Part shown: piece after piece, positions 36,088 through 47,204 of the stretch | How the letters are laid out: each line of letters opens with the position of its first letter | Position numbering within the stretch: the stretch's first letter is position 1 | Assembly (NCBI GenBank): GCA_011033025.1 | Contig: WFMF01000448.1 | Location: forward strand, 1 to 64,000 | Length of the DNA stretch: 64,000 bases | Source: Beroe forskalii | Taxonomy: Eukaryota; Ctenophora; Nuda; Beroida; Beroidae | Direction: 5' to 3' | Notes under the pieces: model-generated | Database searches by the model: none | What the model was told of the DNA's origin: nothing | The model's input: the letters and a program-made list of their open reading frames with translations, nothing else | Program-made: the position numbers and the translations under genes

Positions 36088-36241
36088 CTGATTAATGATG
36101 ATTATAGTCTCTGCGACAAATAAAAGAAGCTGATTTTAATAAATAATTCTGATTTTAATAAACAGTTTATTAAAATCAGAATTATTTATTAAAATCAGCT
36201 TCTTTTATTTTGTCGCAGAGACTATAATCATCATTAATCAG
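36088..36241. repeat. Perfect long hairpin, 154 bp
   Basis: CTGATTAATGATGATTATAG, TCTCTGCGACAAATAAAAGA and AGCTGATTTTAATAAATAAT on the left are followed by their exact inverse on the right, ending at 36241, with only one extra T in the right arm and almost no loop (centre near 36165, AAACAGTTTA). It may be a recent foldback insertion or a palindromic rearrangement. Confidence 0.92.
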
Positions 36242-36895
36242 TGCCGATCTTTTCCCTTATCTAAGTGAAGCCGGTTACCCTACTTTGTACTTTATTACTT
36301 ATACAGATTGTAAACGGCGGATTTCCAGATGAATCCCGCGATTTAAAGTTTGTCCGTTTGAACTGAAATTATTTCGGCCATTCCTGTGAGCCCAAAGTGA
36401 GACACGGCTGACTTCAAAATTTTGAAAGTTACCCTTTTTATGAGCTGATGAGGGAGCAAATTGACGGTTTTGGGCTTAAAGACAGCCTTTCGTGGCCTTT
36501 TGATCGCCATAGATGTCTCTTTTCTCATGTCATTCAAAAGTGGTAAATTTTGTCATTAGCTAAAAGACTGATCCCTCTGTAGGTTCCTTTGGTTCATAAT
36601 TATCGATGATATGTGATGTTAGAGTCGTTCAGAACCACCAGCGCTTTTCACATTGATAAATTGATGAATTATCAATAAATTGCCAATTTGGTCCTCCAAT
36701 TAAACGCACATAAACGTAACCCGCGTTGCAATTTGTAAGATCAAACGTTGCAACAGTGCTTGTTACGCGCGTAAATTGACGCGCCGCGCACGCGCGCGCG
36801 TTTTAAGATTGATGGATGCGCGCGACATGTGCTTCAAGCGCCTCCCTTCACGATTTATTGATAAACCTTGGACTTGAACCAAATATCTATTTCAG
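36242..36895. other. Intergenic DNA
   Basis: No supported exon. A GCGCGC-rich patch at 36770-36835 resembles other GC-rich transposon remnants of the window. Confidence 0.4.
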
Positions 36896-39800
36896 CCAGA
36901 GAGTTGAACGGAAAGCCAGCACCATCAACAAACCTAAAGCCACCACCCGCCCCGTCTATTCAGGTAAACACATTTCTAATTTGCGAATCTAGCATTTATT
37001 ACAAGATATTTTTTCCAGTGAACTTGATCATACTCAATTTTATTTGATAACCATCGAAAACTGGGCTGATCGGCTAAGCAACTCAGCTGTTCTACAGTAT
37101 CCATAATCTATATTGTCTACCTTTTGCATTTGCACTAGCTTACTAAAGAATATCAATAAACTAAAGGTTAAGACGTTTGAAAAGCAGTTAAACAGTTTAC
37201 TCGGAATCGATGAGTAGAGCGAGTGCTGACTGGAAGCCCGCGTTGTAATCGGTCGTCACCTCGTTAGCAATGTAATCATCCCTCTTGTCCTGATAATCGT
37301 CATCGTTCGCTGACTTGGGTCCGCCCACCAGGGCCCCAATCAGGAGTTGGGGGTTGGGGTCCGAGCTGGAGGCCTGGGCCCACCCACACTCCCCATCTGT
37401 GGGACAGCTGGAGGACCTGTGGTGGGGTCTGAGTGGGTAGCTGTCTCCGAAGCCGACCAAGTAACTGAATCCCTTGCTGTTGTCACCCAGAATGTAGTCA
37501 ATCTGGCGCTGGGCTGGCTCTTTCCATTGCTGACCATTGAGGAGGTCGAAGCGATCTGCGAAGAGACAGGCAAAGGCGACGTTGCTGGCATGCCTCAGGG
37601 ATCCCCATTGCTGAAAATATGAGTACATATTAACAAATCTATATCAATTGAGAATATTCTCATTAACATAAGGCCAAAGAGGATTTTGAAATTTATTGCG
37701 ATTCCCAATAGTTTCTGGTCATTCTGTTTGATTACAAATTAATTGAAAATTAACACTTTCATTCGAATGTGAAATTAATACCACTGTAATTCCATCTTAC
37801 CTGGATGAACACAAGTCCGTCGCGTGTCTTTGGTTTCTGTGAGAATATCTTCGTACAGAACTTCGCAGCTCTCTCCTTGTAGACCTGTCTCTCAGTTACA
37901 TAAGCCAGCAGTATCTGAACAGCAGAGCCCTTGTTGTCCCACGAGATTTCCTCTGGTTCTCCCAGAGAATCTGCCATGGCTATAGCCTCGTCCAGATAGG
38001 AATCATCCGAAGTTGCTATATGCAGCCAAAGAGCGCCCCACGCCAACTCGTCCTCAAACCCACTCCACGATCTGTAGAAGTCCGCCGCGTCGGGGATAGA
38101 GTCGGAGTACTTGCCGCGGTAGTCCTTGGCGAACTGGTAGAGTTTCTTGGCGTGTTCCAGACACTTCTCCGAGTAGTCCGGGTCATCGACTGCAAACACC
38201 CTCGCGGCAGCTGCCAGAGCAGCAGCAGTCTCCCCCGCCAGATCAGACCCAGGAGCAGTAGTTGAGATCTTGTAAGCTGGTCGTGCCATGGTCATGTCCT
38301 CAGGACGACCCCAGTACCCGTGGTCTGCGTGCCCATTCCCAATCTGTCCTACCAACTCATTGTCAGCTGTGTGGGCCAGCATGAAGTAGTCTGTGGACCA
38401 CCTCAACATAGCCTTGACATTGTCCCACTCGCAAGCCTTCTCATACCCGTCCCTGAAGTAAGCTGCACCCCAGGCCACCATAGTCGTGGTAGCCGCCATG
38501 GGGAAGCCAAACTTAACGAAATCACCAGCATCATAGTAACCTCCCGGTATCAAGTCATCCTCGTGGGCATCCTTCCTCCAAGTCACTCTCTGATCGGCTG
38601 GCAATTTGCCAGATCTTTGAGCTTCGTAGAACAGAAGGGACATGTGCAGGGCTTCGCTGTACTTTGATGTGTCACATTCAGGTTCGGGCTCAGGCTCAGG
38701 TGTTGGTTCAGGCTCAGGCTCAGGTGTTGGTTCGGGTTCTGGTTCCGGCTCTGGGCTTGGTTCCGGTTCTGGCTCAGGGTCAGGTTCGGGCTCGGGCTCA
38801 GGTGTTGGCTCGGGCTCAGGTGTTGGAGCCGGTTCTGGTTCCGGCTCTGGGCTTGGTTCAGGCTCCGGCTCAGGTTCTGTGGGCTGTGGAGCCGGTGTTA
38901 TGGTTGTTTGGGGTTCAGGTGTGATTGTTGTTGGTTCCGGGAGCGGATCAGGTTTTACATCGCATACATCTTGTCCATTCCAGGTCATCGATGTGATCAT
39001 AACTTTTTTATCCTGTTTCATCACGATCACCACAGGAATAGTGAACTTTTCACCTCTATACATCGGGGTTTGTTTACGAGCAGATATCAGACACTCTTTA
39101 TTCCCGTTCCAGCAGTGAGTTCTCCACCTCTTCTCCTTGGAAGGTGCCACCATTTTCTTGATAGGAGCACTAAACTTGATCATCATATCAGGCCAGTTTC
39201 CTCGGTCCTGTTGTGGCATGATTTGCACGTTTCCCTTCAAGAATTTCTTTGACCTTGATTTCTCCTCAAACGCTCCTGAACATTGGGTAGGCTCGGAGTT
39301 GGTGGCAATCTCGCAAGTGTCACACTCACCGCTTTGATAACAGAACTTCATCGACATCGATGTGAACTCCGGGTAGGTACCCTGACTGTGGAGGAGCATG
39401 AAGTCAGTCCTAAACTTCGTGCCTGCCTGATGCACGGAATGGAAATGCTTGCTTTTCACGACGATTTTCTTGTTTCCATCGCTTTGCTGTGCGTCGCCAT
39501 GCCAAAACTGTCCAGAAACCGGCTCTGAGAAGGTCATGGTGAGCTCCCAGTTCTTGGTAGTTTTCTTGATCGGCATCTGGATGAGCCCTTTCCATCCGGC
39601 TCCCCATTTCTCAAGATCTCTGTAACTTATACCATCACAGGAGAGAGTGGTGCCCAAGAGGCAACCCAACAGTAAACAAGACACGAAAAGTTTCATGACT
39701 TTTGCAGAATTAAGTTAAGCTAATTTTGTCCTAACTATATAGGAAGAAAAAATGGGCGTCTATGAAAACATTTCATTGTTGCCTATTGTTCAATTTCCTG

Positions 39801-42800
39801 GGCGTTCGCCCCTTTCAAAGGATACTGCACACCAAACTTTGTTTTGACGGATCATGATAAAACATATTGCTATTTAGGATGCCTTGTTATTGTACCTAAA
39901 ATGTCTTTTCCCAACAAATATCTCAGCGATGGCAATTGTTTTGTTACAAGTTCTGTGACAAAGTTAACAATAACTACCAACAAAGTTAACAATAACTACC
40001 AACACTAAAATTCTTTTTGAAGTCTGCCTTTTACGTCACAAACGAGTATGTTCATTGAGAAGTAAAGAATTTAACCGATACTGCTTAGTTATTTATCTCA
40101 TCAAAAATAAAAACATAATTTGTAACTTGTCAAAATTCCATGAAGATCTTTGTTGGCCGCACCCCCTTCATCACAATTCTTTGATCATAATTCATTCTTT
40201 TCTTGATTCATTTCGTCATAGTATACGTCAGCAAGAATTGCTTAAAGTTTGTCAATAATTTGTCAACAGAGCTATTCTTGGAGATGCAGTGACGCAGTTC
40301 GTTCTGTTGATATTTCACCAAAAAGGGCTATTCTCTTGTGTTATGATAAAAATAAGACCAATTGTGAAGACATCGTGAGATAGTGATATATTTTACCTTT
40401 TTTATGCCATTTTTAAAGCAACTCACAGCAACTCCCTCCCTTTTTTAGCATTTTAAGTCAAGATGCCGTTCAGCGTCATCAACTTACAACTTTGAGACAA
40501 TAGTTTCATTTCAACCGCAAATAAAAGTATACTGATCCAAGAGCCACCTCGATCGTCGAGGTCGTGTAAAAAATTGGCCGAAATTTAGTCAAGACTTGTT
40601 CAGAATTAACCGAACTAGGTTAAGGACATGATTGTTAAGCGTTGATGATTGGTTATTGAAATGAATAATGATGGGTCTGGGTTAATTAGGATTTTTTGAC
40701 GTCGAAGATGAACACACCTACTATGTTTTCTGCCGCCAAAACCCTCAAACTTTATGAAGAATATTTGCCAGTTTCATTTAAGCTGCGGAAAGGTTACACA
40801 GACATGTCACTTAGATTCATGGGTCTGTAAAAACTGATAATATTGAATTGATCGGAAAAACTCCCTTTCATTTCATCACGTTTATTGTGACAGGAACACC
40901 CAGCTATTGATATTTCCACAATAATGAGATAATGATAATAATTTATGAGTATGACGTCATGATTGCCGAAAAATGACAAAAAAGTTTTTGAAAGACAATT
41001 GTCCATTGCCTGGCAACTACTTGTCCTTTTATCCTATATCCTATGAAGTGGTGCCTTGTTAATATTCCGTAATGAATGAGAGACAACTACTTCTTTGAGA
41101 TATTTTATTGCCTTTATCTTTGTCTGTGTTATCGAGGAGTAAAATGTTTACAATAAATTTTAAACATATTTTAAACATATTTTAAACATATTGAATAATG
41201 AAAGGAAACAATGGCACCCAAGCCACACACATCCATTCTTGCCCCATTATATAGCAGCATCAAAGTGAGCTTTTCTCAATTCCGCAAAAGTCATGAAACT
41301 TTTCGTGTCTTGTCTGCTGCTGGGCTGCCTCTTTGGCATCACACTCTCCTGTGCTGATATCAGTTACAGGGAAAAGGAAAGATGGGGCGCCGGATTCAAG
41401 GGTGAGATCCAGATGCCGATAACGAAGACAACCAAGAGTTGGGAACTCACCATGACCTTTTCCCACCCTGTATCCGGACAGTTTTGGCATGGTGATCCCC
41501 AGCAAAGCGATGGAAACAAGAAAGTGGTCGTGAAGAGCAAGCATTTCCACTCGGTGCACCAGGCTGGCTCTAGGTTCAGGACGGACTTCCTGATCCAGCA
41601 TCGCCAGGGAGTTTACCCTCAGATAACAGGGATGAATATGACGTTCTGCTACCGAAGTGGCGGTTGTGATACCTGCGAAGTTGCTACAAAACCAGAGCAA
41701 TGTTCAGGAGCGTTCGAAGAGACATCAAGATCGAATAAGTTCTTGAAGGGAAACGTGCAAATTATGCCACAAGAGGATCGAGGAAACTGGCCTGATATGA
41801 TGATCAAGTTTAGTGCCCCAATCAAGAAAATGGTGGCACCTTCCAAAGAGAAACGGTGGAGAACTCACTGCTGGAACGGGAATAAAGAGTGTCTGATATC
41901 TGCTCGAAAACAAACCCCGATGATCAGAGGTGAGCTCTTCACAATTCCAGTCGTCATCGTGATGAGAGGAAGGAAAGATGTCATGATCACATCGATGACC
42001 TGGAATGGACAAGATGTGTGCGATGTAAAACCTGATCCTCTCCCAGAACCAACTACAATCACACCTGAACCTCAAACGACCATAACTCCCCAACCTACTC
42101 CATCACAGGAACCTGAGCCAAGCCCAGAACCGGAACCTGAACCCGAACCAGAACCTGAGCCAGAACCAGAGCCTGAACCGGAACCAGAACCTGAGCCTGA
42201 ACCAGAACCCGAACCAACACCTGAGCCTGAACCAGAACCCGAACCTGAGCCAGAACCGGAACCGGAACCTGAGCCAGAACCGGAACCTGAACCAAGCCCA
42301 GAACCCGAACCTGAACCTGAGCCAGAACCGGAACCCGAACCTGAGCCTGAACCGGAACCAGAACCTGAGCCAGAGCCAGAACCTGAACCAACACCTGAAC
42401 CAGAACCCGAACCTGAGCCAGAACCTGAACCAAGCCCAGAACCCGAACCTGAACCAGAACCTGAGCCAGAACCAGAACCCGAACCTGAGCCAGAACCGGA
42501 ACCCGAACCTGAGCCAGAACCGGAACCCGAACCAAGCCCAGAACCCGAACCTGAGCCAGAACCAGAACCGGAACCTGAGCCAAGCCCAGAACCAGAACCT
42601 GAGCCAGAACCCGAACCTGAACCAGAACCTGAGCCAAGCCCAGAACCTGAACCAGAACCCGAACCAGAACCTGAGCCAAGCCCAGAACCAGAACCTGAGC
42701 CAGAACCCGAACCAGAACCTGAGCCAAGCCCAGAACCAGAACCTGAGCCAGAACCCGAACCAGAACCTGAACCCGAACTGAGAATGAGATTAAAATCCCG

Positions 42801-44134
42801 AGTCCAAATCTAAAAAGTAAAAGATTGATGCCTCGCTCCAATTCTGAATTAATATTGGGAAGATTTTGATAAATTGTCATAGTCATAATCATAATTGTTT
42901 TGAAATATTTTCCTGTAAACATTGCAAAACTTTATCTAAAAACATTGTGCAACAGAAATGAGTTTTAATGTGCTTGATTCTACAAGTGGAAAATTTTGGG
43001 CTTTGGCAACAGAAAGGGTGGGTAGGATGGTTGGGTGAATAATCTGTTTGTAATCAGCTTTAATCTAATTCTCTCCATTCTTTTAAGATCAATTAAAATT
43101 CTCTTGAGCAAAGGCCAAAAGTTGTTAGCTGTTATGCAACTTCAATCCTCTTGCAAGTCAATAACAGTGAATAAAGTGGAATGAATTTTAATGCAGCTGA
43201 GACAAAATAAGTTTCACAACATTTGAGTTTCGAATCTATTTTAATCTACGAACTACAGTACAGAAGTGCTATGAACCATAATAAATACATGCAATCATAG
43301 ACGAATTAAGTTAGACCATATGCATCCATGACGTATCAATGCAGTTAAATTTCTGGGCCCTATGCAGTTAAAATTCTGCAGTTAAAATTCTGCAGTTAAA
43401 ATTATGGGCCCTATATTCGGGGCCCAGCGGATTGAATCAGTATGTTCAGATTTGCTACCCAGAGCCTCTGGCATAGGAGGGGGGGAAGGGGTGAACTTAA
43501 CGGCTGTCTTCAATTTCAAGGCAATGAGGCCAAATTCAGGTGCTAATTGTAAAATTCACCGCAGAGAAGGCTCCAGCAAGTATTGATAGGATATCCAAGT
43601 ATGGAACTCAGGGAAAGTTTGAGAAGAAGAGGCAACCAGACGAATGGAAATCCTTTGTCGATCACACTTATCCTGGTAAGAATAATTCTGGTTGTTTGTC
43701 AGTTTGTCAATTGGAGAATGGCTTTGACAGATAGTTGTGCCAGCAAATATTATTCAGTAGTATTCTTATTTCTTAAAATCATTGATCGATAAGAACAGAA
43801 TTTAGGTACATATCACAATAATTCATGATTTTGAAATTTGGAGCAAATAAATTGAATGAACTGTAAAATTGTGCGTTTTATCTAAAAATTTAGATTCATC
43901 TTCAGTATTCCAATGAACAGGCAAACGCTTGAACTTGACATTTGTGCCTTTTCAATCTGCCAGGTCTTATGCAATCATTTCCCAGGTCTAAACGAGCATC
44001 AGGACGTTTCCCGAGGGACGTACTACCCCGTCATACCCTCCTATGGTAGGATGAGAACCGGCCGGAGTAGTAACGACACTCTGGTAGAATTAGGGGACAC
44101 TGAGATACCCTGGCCATCTGGTCCAATGAGGTGA
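36896..44134 (+). CDS. Small basic protein, three exons spanning the cellulase pair (tentative)
   Basis: Three plus-strand exons fit by splice site and phase: 36896-36963 ([20 protein letters not shown], then YS, ending phase 1), 43565-43675 ([20 protein letters not shown] followed by [17 protein letters not shown], phase 1 to 1) and 43986-44134 ([48 protein letters not shown], stop). The last two form a convincing pair; linking the first across 6.6 kb that contains the cellulase and its paralogue rests on phase alone. The 5' end is not found. The composition (Lys, Pro, Tyr and short motifs) resembles small axonemal or microtubule-associated proteins, but I do not recognise the family. Confidence 0.5.
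37197..39696 (-). CDS. GH9 endoglucanase with two N-terminal CBM2-like modules
   Basis: A secreted beta-1,4-endoglucanase. Two exons, 39696-37801 and 37610-37197, joined in phase 0, give 769 residues. Domain order: signal peptide ([20 protein letters not shown]); two related carbohydrate-binding-like modules of about 110 residues each ([25 protein letters not shown]; then [31 protein letters not shown]); a PEPEPT linker of about 80 residues; and the GH9 catalytic domain with the nucleophile-base motif [18 protein letters not shown], the histidine motif [12 protein letters not shown] and the catalytic-acid motif [20 protein letters not shown]. All expected catalytic residues are present, so the enzyme is likely active. 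It is transcribed away from its paralogue at 41293; 1.6 kb lies between the start codons. Confidence 0.95.
39697..41292. promoter_or_regulatory. Shared divergent upstream region of the cellulase and its paralogue
   Basis: This 1.6-kb AT-rich stretch separates the two head-to-head start codons and must contain both promoters. A TATATAG-type motif lies about 40 bases upstream of the cellulase ATG (near 39735, CTATATAGGA on the plus strand), and a TTATATAGCAGC motif lies at about 41247, some 45 bases before the paralogue ATG. The mirrored placement suggests that TATA-like elements were copied with the genes. No further sites can be supported. Confidence 0.5.
41293..42813 (+). CDS. CBM2-like protein with a very long PE repeat tail, no GH9 domain
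   Basis: A single-exon paralogue of the neighbouring cellulase, 506 residues. Signal peptide [20 protein letters not shown], the same two carbohydrate-binding-like modules ([56 protein letters not shown]), then about 225 residues of Pro-Glu repeats with regular PSPEP and PTPEP interruptions, and a short end [10 protein letters not shown]. No catalytic domain is encoded here, and none of its motifs could be found downstream to 44700. It may be a secreted cellulose- or chitin-binding protein, or a truncated remnant. The tail DNA is a CCAGAACC/CCTGAGCC minisatellite. The frame is fully open, which argues for recent origin or selection. Confidence 0.85.
   Translation: MKLFVSCLLLGCLFGITLSCADISYREKERWGAGFKGEIQMPITKTTKSWELTMTFSHPVSGQFWHGDPQQSDGNKKVVVKSKHFHSVHQAGSRFRTDFLIQHRQGVYPQITGMNMTFCYRSGGCDTCEVATKPEQCSGAFEETSRSNKFLKGNVQIMPQEDRGNWPDMMIKFSAPIKKMVAPSKEKRWRTHCWNGNKECLISARKQTPMIRGELFTIPVVIVMRGRKDVMITSMTWNGQDVCDVKPDPLPEPTTITPEPQTTITPQPTPSQEPEPSPEPEPEPEPEPEPEPEPEPEPEPEPEPEPEPTPEPEPEPEPEPEPEPEPEPEPEPEPSPEPEPEPEPEPEPEPEPEPEPEPEPEPEPEPTPEPEPEPEPEPEPSPEPEPEPEPEPEPEPEPEPEPEPEPEPEPEPEPSPEPEPEPEPEPEPEPSPEPEPEPEPEPEPEPEPSPEPEPEPEPEPEPSPEPEPEPEPEPEPEPSPEPEPEPEPEPEPEPELRMRLKSRVQI
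42105..42780. repeat. Coding minisatellite, GAACCN hexamer
   Basis: The linker is an array of six-base units (GAACCA, GAACCC, GAACCG, GAGCCA, GAGCCT) with periodic AGCCCA insertions coding PSPEP. The shorter linker of the cellulase (about 38690-38930) has the same units. Its minus strand is open in two frames as a consequence of the repeat. Confidence 0.95.
42814..43564. other. DNA downstream of the CBM2 paralogue
   Basis: AT-rich 3' region. A small tandem triplication of TGCAGTTAAAATTC flanked by GGGCCCTAT motifs lies at 43360-43420. No remnant of a GH9 catalytic domain was recognised. Confidence 0.5.
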
Positions 44135-44707
44135 TGTGATCTGAGATCCCCTGAACATCGGACCCCTGAGGTGATGTTGCGTGATCTGAGGTAAAGCTGA
44201 TTGGTTTAATGGTTACACCACCACCAGTGCAACTTGATATAGTGGTAGAGGAGCAGCTTAGTGTCATGAACCATGAAATAATGAGATGGATTAGACTCTG
44301 CGCGAACAAAATGGACCGCTTTATAATACTCCCCAGAATCAAAATCAAATTGCCTGAATCCCATCCAAGCCTAAGATAATACATAATATGAGAATGACGA
44401 CTGTTGAGATTTTTTAGAAATTTAGAATTCTTTATCTTAAACTTAATCTTTGACTTTCCAAGTTCTGAGGTACTATCAGTATCAAAATCAAAATATTTAC
44501 CTATACCTTATAATTTACCTTAATTTAGCCGGCTTTTTAAAAATTTTTACCGGCCGTATGTTGAAAAATTGAAAATGTTGAATTTGTATAATGATTAAAT
44601 TATTAATATCATTATATTTATCAATTAATGCCGATACGTTGCAAAATACTTTTGATATCATTTTTGCATATTGATTTGTTAATGGTTAACTTTATAAGCA
44701 ACTGCAA
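44135..44707. other. Intergenic DNA
   Basis: After the stop of the small plus-strand gene no exon is supported. The sequence is AT-rich. Confidence 0.4.
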
Positions 44708-44941
44708 AATTTATTATCTACAATTTATCACTATCAGGGGCGTGTCGAACTCATATGTGTGCCATGCGGCTTTTCCATGCGCGGCGTAACTGTGCGCGGC
44801 TCGCTGCCTGTTAATTACAGGCATGATGGCAGTAACAAGTAAGCCGCGCACGATTACGCCGCGCATTTAAAAACCACGCACGCGCACACATGAGTTCGTC
44901 ACGCCCCTGATAGTGATACGATAGATTGTAGATAATAGATT
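44706..44941. mobile_element. Foldback MITE with CAGGGGCGTG ends
   Basis: TTATTATCTACAATTTATCA and CTATCAGGGGCGTGTCGAAC at the left face GTTCGTCACGCCCCTGATAG and TGATACGATAGATTGTAGAT at the right. GC-rich stem sequences (GCGCGGCGTAA / TTACGCCGCGC) continue inward, with a small central hairpin (CTGCCTGTTAATTACAGGCA). CAGGGGCG-type ends recall hAT elements, but the mirrored flanks hide any target duplication. Confidence 0.78.
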
Positions 44942-45060
44942 GCTTAATTTTGTGTTCCATATATATAAGTATAACTCTGACTGAGTTCTAGTTACGTCAC
45001 TCCAGATCAAAACCTCGCAATCTTAATATCCTCAATTTGTCGTACGATGTTTCCTTATTT

Positions 45061-45216
45061 CCTAAGCCCGCATAGGTGTGTGTACGCGCCGCGCGCTTCC
45101 CTGTCACCTGTGCTGGGGTTGCTAAACACGTATATCCCTGTCTGCGTTGCGCGGCGCGCTTCCTGTGTCCCGTAGGGTAGCGCGGCGCGCGTACGCACAC
45201 CTATGCGGGCTTAGGA
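45061..45216. mobile_element. Foldback MITE, CCTAAGCCCGCATAGGTG family, complete copy
   Basis: Starts CCTAAGCCCGCATAGGTGTG and ends GCACACCTATGCGGGCTTAG, the exact inverse; same design as 14068-14253. Confidence 0.88.
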
Positions 45217-45640
45217 AGTGCTGGGGAAGCGCGCCGCCGCGCCGCGCGAGCCACACAGGGATATAATAGTATAATACGTGTTTAGCAAGTACGATGTATA
45301 TGACCCGCTGACTTCCTTATAAGTCTTGCCAGACGTAGACTATGCCTGGCTGCACGCGGCGCGTACACACACCTATGCGGGCTCAGGAAGCGCGAAGCGC
45401 GCGCGCCGGCCCGACTCGCAGAGGCCTGGCAACCTTAGTCCGCATAGGTTTCCTAAGCCCGCATAGGTGTGCGTACGTGCGCCGCGCTACCCTGTTCTGA
45501 GGAATGAGGAAGTGCGCCGCGCAACGCAGACAGGGATATACGTGTTTAGCAACGCATAGGTATTAGGTGTGTGTAAGCGCCGCACGCTTCCCTATGGGAT
45601 TAAGGATTATATAAATCGCCACGTGTGCGTGTTTAAGGTT
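45217..45640. mobile_element. Broken and nested copies of the same foldback family
   Basis: At least three partial copies: a right arm at about 45353-45390 (ACACACCTATGCGGGCTCAG), a left arm at 45449-45495 (TTTCCTAAGCCCGCATAGGT) and internal pieces with ACGTGTTTAGCAA near 45290, 45540 and 45640. The cluster looks like repeated insertion of the family into itself. Confidence 0.7.
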
Positions 45641-46126
45641 TAGCAAGGCAGAACGTTGGCCTCAGGCCTCTAGAGTTTAAACTTTTCGACAGGCTAGGTT
45701 ATAGTATCCACCAAGACCGACAGGGCCAGGTCGTGTCCCTTTTTGTTCGTGTACTGCATAATTGCAATTGGTTCTACAAAGTCGGACCAAAACTGTTGGC
45801 TTTGGACTATAGGGAAAATCTGCTTTTTACTGGCCCTTTCCACTTAGCTTACTAAATTGTGTTGCTTCTGACAATGAGCACAAGGCAGTTATGTGCTGTA
45901 CTACTGCACAAACTAATAACTTGTTTTCGCTCAGGATTGTGGATCAGTCAGCATTTCTGACTATATAATTACAAGAGTGGTGTATGTAAATTGAACATGT
46001 TTTGTGGATTTAGTTAAAAATATGGATAAATCTGTTTAAAAGTCACTTGATGATTATTTCAAATTTTTCAAAATCCCCTCCCCAGCTCCCCTACCTAATT
46101 GAACTTGTTGGGTTTATAATATTGCA
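45641..46126. other. DNA to the left of the duplication
   Basis: No supported exon. The duplicated sequence begins at about 46127, where similarity with 54639 starts. Confidence 0.4.
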
Positions 46127-47204
46127 CATACATATACCTTGCTATTGGACTTTGGATCGGTCAGCTTAGTGTACTGACTTTGGGCAATTTACCTCATAAG
46201 GAAGGGGAAAAGGGGACTGGGAAAAAGGGGACTGAATAGGCAGATGCCTCCTATTCCCTGAACTTCATTTTAACCTCATTCATTGTATAATTTTATTACA
46301 TCCTAGGTATATTCTGTCATCTGCATGTGTCTTAAACATGAACATTTTACCAATGGACCAAAATATGTCACCTAACAATTTAGTCATTTCATAAACCAAA
46401 TTATTCCTATTGATTTTATTATCACTCATCTCTTCCACTTCCATTGATCTCTATGCCCAATCCACCTTTCTCTCTGTGATGCTCAGAATTCTGGAGTTCT
46501 GGGTGGCCCAGCCTTGCAGTTGTAAGCTGTGAGGGTTACTGTGGGCTGAAAACTCCATTCTCTCTCATCACCTGCTGATGTAAAACCTTATCACAGGGAG
46601 AACCTTGCATCTGCAGGGTAACCGCTGATGATCCACAGTTTATTCTCTTCCCTCTCCACTCCGATCTTTTGATTAGAACATTTATATTCAGAATTTATTT
46701 TATGTTTATCATATACCCGTACACCTTTATAGATAAGACTTTGGATTACAGATTTATCCTCCATGATCTATTTGCCACATTGTTGTTTGGTGTTATTTTT
46801 GGATCTAGTTTTTCAATTTTCATACCTCTCAACCAGTTTGATTTGAATATAATCGTTTTAGCTCATAGGCCCATATCAAGAAAATGGCATATGTTCAAAA
46901 AGATACTTAAAAGGCAAAGTGGATAATGCTTCACAGGTTGCTTCTGCTCACTCGATACTTTTGCTTACTTGGCTCTGTGTCACATCTGGTTCTGCAAAAT
47001 AATGACATATATGCCAGGGTATGAATATTTGAAAGAGAACTAATTGGAAGTATTTAGCTACAGGAAATCTCATCTTATGATGAAGATTGTTATATAGTTG
47101 CTTGATTGCCTGAATGGTATTGCATATTGATCTTTATTTATTTAACATTCAGTTCCTTGGCAATGACTTATGATGTATTGACATGTAATTGTACATTATT
47201 TCAG

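Noticed and set aside
42095-42922. 275-residue minus-strand open frame rich in Val, Leu, Gln and Arg
   Set aside because: It is the complement of the Pro-Glu hexamer repeat; periodic DNA leaves several frames open. The same applies to the plus-strand frames at 38642-39118 opposite the cellulase linker.
46669-46926. Hydrophobic 85-residue frame upstream of TTC17-like copy 1
   Set aside because: The matching region in unit 2 has indels and stops that break it, so it is not under coding constraint.
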